Shown here piece after piece: positions 1 to 5,013 of a DNA stretch of 5,013 nucleotides. This stretch comes from an uncultured bacterium (GTDB lineage Bacteria > Chloroflexota > Anaerolineae > JACIWP01): positions 1 to 5,013 of the forward strand of contig CAIQJD010000090.1 of the NCBI GenBank assembly GCA_903872005.1, written 5' to 3'. Position 1 is the first letter of the stretch, and each line of letters starts with the position of its first letter. The notes below the pieces were generated by a model. It saw nothing but the letters and a program-made list of their open reading frames with translations. It was not told where the DNA came from and made no database searches. The position numbers were made by a program, and so were the translations under genes.

Positions 1-1037
1 CCCATGTGCCCGATGCGGAAGTATTCCGCCCGGCGCGCCGGGTGCAGCCCGCCGGCCAGGATTGCCCCGGCGGCGTTGATTTTGCCCAGGACGGCAGCGT
101 CCACGCCGGCCGGATAGAGCGGCGCGGTCATGGTGTTGGCGCTCTTGCCGGCCGCCGCCAACTGCCCCATCCCCAGCGCCTCGATAGCCGCTTTGCACGC
201 CGCGCTCAACGTGCGATGGCGGGCGAAACGCGCCTCCATCCCTTCGGCGACGATCTGCCCCAGGCTGACGTTGAGCGCCGAGACCAGGTTGACCGCCGGC
301 GTGCCGAAGTACGATGGCTTGCGCGCCGCGTAGGCTTCCATGATGGGCAGCCACTTGCCCCAATCGGCGTAGTACGAGCCGACCGGCGTCTTGCGCGCCC
401 GCCAGGCGGCCAGGGCTTTGGGGCCGGCCATCACCAGAGCCAGTCCCGGCGGCGTGGCGATGGCCTTCTGCGAAGCCGTCAGCGCCAAATCCACGCCCCA
501 ATCGTCCATACGTAACTCTTCGCCGCCGACCGAACAGACGCCATCTACGACGACCAGCGCGCCGGCGGCGCGCGCCAGCCCGGCGATGCCGGCCACATCG
601 GCCAGCACGCCGGTGGAGGTATCCACCTGGGTGATCGTCACCAGCTTGTAGGCTTTGGCCCGGAGGGCGGCTGCGACCTGCGCCAGCGTCGGGGCGTCAC
701 CCACGTCCGCTCGCACATGATCTACCTGCGCGCCGTAGCGTTCCAGCAACTCGCCCATGCGGTCGCCGAAGTAGCCCGTGTTGATCACCAGGGCCGCATC
801 GCCCGGCTCGGTCAGGTTCGCGCCGGCCAGGTCCATCGCCAGCGTGCCGGAGCCAGCGATGATGAAAGGCTGGCCCGCCGCGCACAGGAAGACCTGGCGC
901 ATGCGCTCCAGCGCCTGACCGAACTCTTCGATGAAATGGGGGGCGATAGGGCTGGTGGTCGGCGCGCCCAGGGCGCGCATCACGGCCGGCTCGAATTCAA
1001 TCGGGCCGGGAATCATCAATAGCTTTCTGCCTTTCAT
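1..1037 (-). CDS. Class V PLP-dependent aminotransferase, alanine/serine-glyoxylate (AGXT) type, C-terminus cut by window edge
   Basis: Probable cytoplasmic enzyme that moves an amino group from alanine or serine to an alpha-keto acid such as glyoxylate, using pyridoxal phosphate. I translated it by hand from ATG at 1037; 345 complete codons run to the left edge with no stop. Landmarks: N-terminal LLMIPGP (residues 6-12); SGT at 63-65 in the cofactor phosphate region; GYFGDR with Phe90 where human AGXT has the PLP-stacking Trp108; STGVL at 141-145; VDGVCSVGG with Asp165 as the ring-nitrogen partner; SQKAIATPPG with Lys191 as the Schiff-base lysine; and FRIGHMG with Arg341 as the likely substrate-carboxylate arginine. 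The Asp-to-Lys spacing of 26 equals that of human AGXT (Asp183, Lys209). Since FRIGHMG lies near the end of this family, only a few dozen residues should be missing. Start choice: GAGGAG lies 9 bases upstream. The exact substrate is uncertain; serine-glyoxylate, ureidoglycine-glyoxylate (PucG) and AEP (PhnW) enzymes are relatives. Confidence 0.93.
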   Translation of the reverse strand, partial: MKGRKLLMIPGPIEFEPAVMRALGAPTTSPIAPHFIEEFGQALERMRQVFLCAAGQPFIIAGSGTLAMDLAGANLTEPGDAALVINTGYFGDRMGELLERYGAQVDHVRADVGDAPTLAQVAAALRAKAYKLVTITQVDTSTGVLADVAGIAGLARAAGALVVVDGVCSVGGEELRMDDWGVDLALTASQKAIATPPGLALVMAGPKALAAWRARKTPVGSYYADWGKWLPIMEAYAARKPSYFGTPAVNLVSALNVSLGQIVAEGMEARFARHRTLSAACKAAIEALGMGQLAAAGKSANTMTAPLYPAGVDAAVLGKINAAGAILAGGLHPARRAEYFRIGHM

Positions 1038-1046
1038 GCTCCGCTA

Positions 1047-1052
1047 CTCCTC
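1047..1052 (-). promoter_or_regulatory. Ribosome binding site of the aminotransferase gene
   Basis: On the minus strand GAGGAG is followed by nine bases and then the ATG at 1037, which is good Shine-Dalgarno spacing. It supports Met1 over the internal ATG seven codons later (codon 8, at 1016), which already lies inside the conserved LLMIPGP segment. Confidence 0.8.
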
Positions 1053-1064
1053 GGAAAATTGATG

Positions 1065-1101
1065 CAAGGCGACCGGCGCACTGTCAGCGCCGGTCGCCTT
1101 G
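1065..1101 (-). terminator. Intergenic 15-bp perfect hairpin, probable weak intrinsic terminator or attenuator of the repeat-protein gene
   Basis: Arms at 1065-1079 and 1087-1101 are perfectly complementary over 15 bp (minus strand CAAGGCGACCGGCGC / GCGCCGGTCGCCTTG), with a 7-base loop at 1080-1086. It begins 38 bases past the TAG of the large gene. On the minus strand the stem is followed by CATCAATTTT, so the T-run is short (four) and displaced by about six bases. On the plus strand nothing T-rich follows the stem. This orients the hairpin as a minus-strand 3'-end structure. The poor U-tract means termination may be partial, or the stem may mainly protect the mRNA 3' end. Confidence 0.65.
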
Positions 1102-1133
1102 ATGAGACGCGGCCGCGAACGGCCGGCTACAAG

Positions 1134-1151
1134 ATCACGCTATGGCGTGAT
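1134..1151. repeat. Short inverted repeat straddling the stop codon of the large gene
   Basis: ATCACGC at 1134-1140 and GCGTGAT at 1145-1151 are a perfect 7-bp inverted repeat around a 4-base centre, and the TAG stop (1140-1142) lies in it. It could form a small hairpin in the mRNA, but a stem this short can arise by chance in 5 kb and no T-run follows. The inverted repeat is certain; its function is not. Confidence 0.35.
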
Positions 1152-4100
1152 TCTCACGACCTTGTTGGCGCGGATGGAGAAGCCATACGCGGCGGCCGTG
1201 GCCCAGTTGTCAATGATGCCATGGAAGGTGCTGTTGGTCCACATTTCGACGTGCAGCACGCGGATCGCGCCGGCCGGCACATCGGTCAGCCGCCACGTGA
1301 CCACGCCGTCAACCAGTTGCCCGCCGTCCAGCGCGCGGACGAACAGGGTCGGATCGGGCAGCGGGTCGGTGACGGTGATCTCTGGCAAGAGCGACTGCGA
1401 TTCGTTGGTGACGGTGATGGTGAAGCGCGCGATCCAGGTCGGCGGCAGCGTGTCGCGTTGCGCGCCGATGGTGATGGCCAGGCGCGGCAGCACCCGCACA
1501 GTCACGGTATCCGTGTTGTTCGACGGATCAGGATCGGCCGTGGTCGAAGTGACCGTCGCCGTGTTGGGCATGTCGCCGCCCAGCGGCCAGGAGAAGGCGT
1601 TCACCGTGATGACGAAGACCGAGTCTTCGCCGACAGCCACGACCGGCTTGCTGCATTCTACCAGGCCGGAGCTGCCGATGGCCGGCGTCACGCATGCCCA
1701 GCCTTCCGGCGCAACCAACGACTCGAAGCGCACGTTGGGCGGGAGATTGTCGCTCACCACCACGTTCTCGGCGTCGTTCGGGCCGCCCTGCGCGACGGTG
1801 AGAGTGTACTGCAAATTGTCGCCGGTGACCACGCTCTCGACGCTGGCCGTCTTATTCATGACCAGGGCCGCGGTCGGCTTGAGCGTCTCGACCGTGCCGA
1901 AGCTCACCGTCTGACGATTGGCGAAGGTCCACGCCCCGCGGTAGCCCGTGGCGTCGTACTTCGTGACCGTCAAGACCGGCGTCTCCACGCCCTCCAGGCT
2001 GATTTCGAGGGTGTCGCCCGGCAGGGCCGGCGGGGTCGGGTTGTTGCCTTCAATGATGAACGGGACGTTGGCGCTGGGAACCAGGTTCAGCGTATCGCTG
2101 CCCTGGCCGGCCAGGATCGTCACGCTCGTCATTTGGGCCATGCCGATCGTCGCCGGGGCCAGTCCGATGATCGACATATCGGTGATCGCCGCGGTGCGCG
2201 CTTCCGTATCGGCGGAATCATCCACGCGCAGCGAAGTCTGGCCGCCGAACAACGACAAGACGGCCACATCGCCCAGAATGCCCTGGACGCTGCCGCCGTT
2301 GGTGATGACCACTGCATCTACGCCGCCCCCGCCGTCAACCCCCAGCGAGCTATCTAGGGCCGTGGTCTGGATCGTCATGTGGTCGTTGCCGGCGCCGCTC
2401 ATTACCGTCACCGCGCAGGCCGCCGGGGTGCTGGCGATGGTGATGGTGTTGCCGCCGCTGCCGGCTTGCACAGACAGGGCGCCCATGTCCGCGGGCGCGT
2501 AGCTGATGGTCGCCGGGGCGAGGCCCACCACCTGCTGGTCGCTGATCGTCACCGTGCGCGCCGCTGTATCCGCGCTGTCGTCCATGACGACGGTCAACTG
2601 GCCCAGCGAGTTCGCGAGGCTCACCGGCCCCAGGATCGCCTGGACGCTGCCGGCTTCCCCGATGGTGACCTGGTCCATGCCGCCCATGCCATGGATCGCC
2701 AGAGCGCCGGTCGCCGCCGTGCTATACACGCTGATGGCATCGTCGGCCGGGCCGCCATGGATCATCGTGGCGACATTCGCCGGCGTGCTGGCAACGACGA
2801 TTGTATTGATGTCCTTCGCGCCCTTGATGGTCAGCGTATTGATGGTCGCCGTCCAACTCACGACCGCCGGCGTCAGACCCGTGATCTGCGTCGCCGTCAG
2901 CGTCGTCGCGCGGGCGCTGGCATCCTCGGAATCATCTACCGTCAGGTCTGTCTGGCCGCCGGCGTTGCCGACGATCACGTTGCCCAGGATGTGCTGCGCG
3001 TTGCCGTAGTCGCCGACCACGACCGCATCCGTGCCGGCCTGCCCATTCACCGCCAACGGGCCATTCACCGAAGTCCCCGCTACGTTGACCGTATCATTGC
3101 CAACGCCGGCGTTGAGGATCATCGGCGCGCCGCTGATGGTGCTGAGGATGGTGAAGGTATTGCCGCCGGAGCCGCCGTAGATGACCAGCTCACTGGTGTT
3201 CGCCAGGTAGTGCATGAACGCCGGCGCGAGGTCGGCGATGGTATCCTGGCTGACCAGCGCGTTGCGGCCGGTGGCGTCGTTGGCATCATTCACCGTCACG
3301 GCGATGGTGCCGCCGACGTTGTCCACGAATACCTCGCCCTGGATGCCCTGCACGCTGCCCGCGTCGCTAATCAGGGCTGTATCGGCGCCGGCCTGCCCGT
3401 GAACAGTCAGCGAGCTGCGCGGAGCCGTCTTCACGATGGTGATCTGGTCATTGCCCGGGCCGGCGTTGACGGTCATCATGCCATCGGAGAATGTGTCCGC
3501 GATGGTGATGGTGTTGCCCGCCGGGCCGCCATGGACGACCAGCTCATGGATGTTCGGCACATAGTGCAGGTTCGCCGGCGCCAGGCCGACGATTGCGTTG
3601 CCGGTGATGGTCACGGTGCGCGCTGTGCCATCGGCGCTGTCATCTACCGTCAGGTCGGTAGCGCCCTCGGCATTGCCGACGGTGACTTCGCCGAAGATGC
3701 TCTGCACGCTGCCGGCCTGGCCGATGAGAACCGCATCATGGCCGGCCTGGCCGTTGACGATCAGGTGCCCGTGCGCGGTGGTCTGCAGGACGTTGACGAG
3801 ATCATCGCCGCTGCCCGCGTTGAGGCTGACCGTCGTGTCCGGGATCGTCCCGATCACATTGAACGTATTGCCGCCCGTGCCGCCATGGACGATCAGGTCG
3901 CGCACATGGGCGATGTAGTGGATGATCGCCGGCGCGAGGCCGGTGATCTCCGTCCCGCTGATGGTTGCCGTGCGCGGGCTGGGATCCCTGGAATCATCCA
4001 CCATCAGGGCGGTCGTCCCAGCGGCGTTGCCGATGGTCACTGCGCCCAGGATCTCCTGCACGCTGCCGGCGTCGCCAACGACGGCCGTATCGCTGCCGGC

Positions 4101-5013
4101 CTGCCCGTTCACCGTCAGCGGGCCGTCCGGCGAGGTCGCCAGGATGTTGACCCGATCATCGCCCAGACCGGTGTTGAGGATCGTCGGCGCGCCGCTGACG
4201 GTGCCGGCCACGGTGAACGTATTGCCGCCCGCGCCGCCATGCACGACCAGCGCGTGGATGTGCGGCTCATAGCGAATGGCCGCCGGCGCCAGGCCGACGA
4301 TGGAGCTGCCGGTCATGACCGCCGTGCGGCCGGCCGGATCATTCACATCGTCTACCGTCAGGTCCGTCAGGCCATCGGCATTGCCGACGGTGACTTCGCC
4401 GAGGATGCCTTGCAAGCTGCCGGCCTGGCTGATGGTCACGTCATCATCGCCGGCCTGGCCGTTGACGAAGAGCGGCCCCTCGGACGTCGTGGTGTAGACG
4501 TTCACGACATCATGCCCGCCGCCGGTATTGAGGGTCGTGGTCCCGCCGGCTACGGTCGTGTAGACGGCGAAGTCGTTGCCCAGATCGGTGGCGTTAATCG
4601 TCAAGAACTGCAATCCGACGCCCGGATGAGGATTGGAAAGGGTGTACGTGTTCGTCGCGGCGTTGCCAAAGATGGCAACGTCCGTTTGATTAGCCAACCG
4701 CACCGGCGCAAAGCCGTTGCTGCTGCCGCTATTGATTTCGGTCGTGGCGACGCCGTCCACCATCGGGCCATCCACCACGTTGATCGGCCCAGCGAGGTAG
4801 GCCGGCTGGACGATGCCGAAGGTGTCCGCTGGCGCGGCCACGACGATGGACGCGACGTTCACATAGGAGATCGTCGCGTTATCCACCGTGATGCTGCCAG
4901 TGCTGGCGTCAAGGGGCGAATAGACGATCTCGCCGGCTTGACCGCCGCGCAGGCCAATGTGGTTGGCGCCATGATCGCTGCCCGTGAAGGATACGGCGCG
5001 CCCGATGCGGCCG
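1140..5013 (-). CDS. Very large repetitive, probably extracellular beta-helix protein with two C-terminal DUF11 domains; N-terminus beyond window
   Basis: The frame is open from the right edge to TAG at 1140-1142, giving 1290 visible residues. A GTG at 4886 could be read as a start, but the frame continues upstream to 5013 with matching protein character and no Shine-Dalgarno precedes that GTG, so the true start is outside. Composition is rich in Gly, Ala, Val, Thr, Asp and Asn and almost free of Cys, as in secreted beta-rich proteins. Order: divergent N-proximal strands, seven units of about 118 residues, a GDTLEI-containing bridge, then two DUF11-type domains. The protein ends in VVRITP, with no LPXTG, terminal hydrophobic segment or recognisable sorting domain. 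Likely role is a cell-surface or matrix structural protein or adhesin; this is inferred from architecture, and no catalytic motif is visible. A signal peptide would lie beyond the window. The gene is followed by a hairpin and, on the same strand, an aminotransferase. Confidence 0.9.
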   Translation of the reverse strand, partial: GRIGRAVSFTGSDHGANHIGLRGGQAGEIVYSPLDASTGSITVDNATISYVNVASIVVAAPADTFGIVQPAYLAGPINVVDGPMVDGVATTEINSGSSNGFAPVRLANQTDVAIFGNAATNTYTLSNPHPGVGLQFLTINATDLGNDFAVYTTVAGGTTTLNTGGGHDVVNVYTTTSEGPLFVNGQAGDDDVTISQAGSLQGILGEVTVGNADGLTDLTVDDVNDPAGRTAVMTGSSIVGLAPAAIRYEPHIHALVVHGGAGGNTFTVAGTVSGAPTILNTGLGDDRVNILATSPDGPLTVNGQAGSDTAVVGDAGSVQEILGAVTIGNAAGTTALMVDDSRDPSPRTATISGTEITGLAPAIIHYIAHVRDLIVHGGTGGNTFNVIGTIPDTTVSLNAGSGDDLVNVLQTTAHGHLIVNGQAGHDAVLIGQAGSVQSIFGEVTVGNAEGATDLTVDDSADGTARTVTITGNAIVGLAPANLHYVPNIHELVVHGGPAGNTITIADTFSDGMMTVNAGPGNDQITIVKTAPRSSLTVHGQAGADTALISDAGSVQGIQGEVFVDNVGGTIAVTVNDANDATGRNALVSQDTIADLAPAFMHYLANTSELVIYGGSGGNTFTILSTISGAPMILNAGVGNDTVNVAGTSVNGPLAVNGQAGTDAVVVGDYGNAQHILGNVIVGNAGGQTDLTVDDSEDASARATTLTATQITGLTPAVVSWTATINTLTIKGAKDINTIVVASTPANVATMIHGGPADDAISVYSTAATGALAIHGMGGMDQVTIGEAGSVQAILGPVSLANSLGQLTVVMDDSADTAARTVTISDQQVVGLAPATISYAPADMGALSVQAGSGGNTITIASTPAACAVTVMSGAGNDHMTIQTTALDSSLGVDGGGGVDAVVITNGGSVQGILGDVAVLSLFGGQTSLRVDDSADTEARTAAITDMSIIGLAPATIGMAQMTSVTILAGQGSDTLNLVPSANVPFIIEGNNPTPPALPGDTLEISLEGVETPVLTVTKYDATGYRGAWTFANRQTVSFGTVETLKPTAALVMNKTASVESVVTGDNLQYTLTVAQGGPNDAENVVVSDNLPPNVRFESLVAPEGWACVTPAIGSSGLVECSKPVVAVGEDSVFVITVNAFSWPLGGDMPNTATVTSTTADPDPSNNTDTVTVRVLPRLAITIGAQRDTLPPTWIARFTITVTNESQSLLPEITVTDPLPDPTLFVRALDGGQLVDGVVTWRLTDVPAGAIRVLHVEMWTNSTFHGIIDNWATAAAYGFSIRANKVVRITP
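1143..1487 (-). other. C-terminal DUF11-like domain, second copy
   Basis: About 115 residues ending the protein. The order is typical of the DUF11 beta-sandwich: ARFTITVTNES, then EITVTDPLPDPTLFV, then VVTWRLTDVPAGA, then the last strands around GIIDNWATA. In this family the N-x-A in the penultimate strand is usual, and NWATA matches it. It lacks the Cys pair of the preceding copy. The final strand runs directly to the stop, so the domain is complete or nearly so. Confidence 0.7.
1491..1853 (-). other. DUF11-type domain, first copy
   Basis: About 121 residues with the classic DUF11 (PF01345-type) pattern: KTASVESVVTGDNLQYTLTV, then a GPNDAENVVVSDNLPPNVRF segment, then EGWAC...GLVECSKP, then MPNTATVTSTTADPDPSNNT. 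The last motif is a hallmark of the family. Cys codons at 1692-1694 and 1653-1655 are placed like the paired cysteines often seen in this family and could form a disulfide outside the cell. Such domains usually act as stalks or spacers in bacterial surface proteins. Confidence 0.88.
1854..2063 (-). other. Bridge between the repeat array and the DUF11 domains, possible beta-helix cap
   Basis: About 70 residues that do not follow the 118-residue repeat. Visible elements are FIIEGNNPTPPALPGDTLEI, a short strand LTVTKYD, and AWTFANRQTVSFGTVETL. The pattern 'strand - Gly - Pro-rich - PGDTLEI ... FANRQTVSF..VETL' looks familiar to me as a conserved closing segment after Gly/Asp-rich repeats in large bacterial surface proteins. 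I infer that it closes the C-terminal end of the beta-helix before the flexible DUF11 stalk. Confidence 0.5.
2064..4541 (-). repeat. In-frame tandem array of seven units of about 118 residues (354 bp)
   Basis: Units in protein order: 4188-4541, 3834-4187, 3480-3833, 3126-3479, 2772-3125, 2415-2771 and 2064-2414 (118, 118, 118, 118, 118, 119 and 117 residues). Each follows the order LNxGxGxDxVNV, PLxVNGQAGxDxVxxGxAGSVQxILG, VTVGNAxGxTxLxVDDSxD, RTxTISGxxIxGLAPAxIHY, LxVHGGxGGNTFTV. At DNA level the block GCCGGCCTG (plus strand, encoding QAG) starts at 4449, 4095, 3741, 3387 and 3033, exactly 354 bp apart each time. In units six and seven this site has drifted to MGG and GGG. The two one-residue length changes are around the LAPAT...LxV segment and, in unit seven, also before VDDS. 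Confidence 0.93.
4542..5013 (-). other. Divergent N-proximal beta-strand region of the large protein (upstream end outside window)
   Basis: About 157 residues upstream of the regular array. They contain SFTGSDHGANHIGL, a GGQAGE turn similar to the NGQAG of the repeats, and ITVDNATISYVNVASIV, which resembles the TVTITxxxIxGLAPAxI rung of the units. After a 40-residue stretch without clear repeat character (PAYLAGPINVVDGPMVDGVA), the segments DVAIFGNAATNTYTL and FLTINATDLGNDFAVYT match the LxVHGGxGGNTFTV rung loosely. I read it as older, decayed rungs of the same fold leading into the array. Confidence 0.6.

Noticed and set aside
6..515. Plus-strand open frame of 169 residues opposite the aminotransferase
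   Set aside because: It is antisense to well-conserved catalytic motifs of the aminotransferase, its product is Arg/Gly/Ala-rich without recognisable features, and no convincing ribosome binding site can be judged so close to the edge.
1109..1125. GC-rich palindromic patch in the spacer (GCGGCCGC followed by GGCCG)
   Set aside because: GCGGCCGC and a 5-bp potential stem are expected by chance in DNA of this composition; no T-run or known operator pattern accompanies it.
1059..2357. 432-residue open frame on the plus strand, antisense to the C-terminal part of the large gene
   Set aside because: The product is a low-complexity mixture of Arg, His, Gly, Asp and Ala with no domain pattern. It begins beside the hairpin and runs opposite clear DUF11 and repeat coding sequence. 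Long antisense frames are expected in GC-rich DNA with strong third-position bias.
2506..4497. Series of plus-strand frames (for example 2506-3009, 3598-3918, 3922-4272, 4276-4497) with similar-looking products
   Set aside because: They resemble one another only because they are antisense to successive repeat units; the periodicity belongs to the minus-strand protein.
2064..4541. Possible CRISPR array or non-coding satellite, given regular spacing
   Set aside because: The period is 354 bp, a multiple of three. The units are diverged throughout rather than identical repeats with unique spacers, and they are translated in one open frame.
1140..5013. Classification of the large protein as an RTX toxin or protease
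   Set aside because: The Gly/Asp motifs are not contiguous nonapeptides, and no catalytic, pore-forming or zinc-binding motif is visible in the 1290 residues present.

Overview
The window carries two protein genes, both read from the minus strand and both cut by a window edge. The DNA is GC-rich, with GCCGGC recurring throughout genes and spacer, so it looks like a high-GC bacterium. The gene types (a class V aminotransferase with a DGVCS-type PLP-aspartate motif, and a long secreted-type repeat protein ending in DUF11 domains) would fit a Chloroflexota or Planctomycetota-like bacterium. That placement is a low-confidence inference; no marker gene is present.

Layout in the direction of transcription (high to low coordinates): 5013-1140 is the 3' part of a very large gene for a repetitive, probably extracellular protein. 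Its start lies beyond the right edge. It has a divergent N-proximal part (4542-5013), seven tandem units of about 118 residues (2064-4541), a bridge of about 70 residues (1854-2063), and two C-terminal DUF11-type beta-sandwich domains (1491-1853 and 1143-1487). A 102-base spacer (1038-1139) follows, containing a perfect 15-bp hairpin (1065-1101). Then 1037-1 encodes about 346 residues of a PLP-dependent aminotransferase of the alanine/serine-glyoxylate (AGXT) family. It has a good ribosome binding site and only its C-terminal tail is missing at the left edge.

The two genes share orientation but nothing in the sequence links their functions. The first looks like a surface or secreted structural protein and the second is a housekeeping amino-acid/glyoxylate enzyme. 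The hairpin probably ends or attenuates the long repeat-gene transcript. Only 12 bases separate it from the aminotransferase ribosome binding site, so how the second gene is transcribed is an open question.

The most interesting feature is the repeat array. Each unit appears to break down into five beta-strand rungs of about 23-24 residues, three of them carrying RTX-like Gly/Asp motifs. At DNA level the first five units keep an exact 354-bp period. I see no RNA genes, mobile elements, CRISPR arrays or plus-strand genes.
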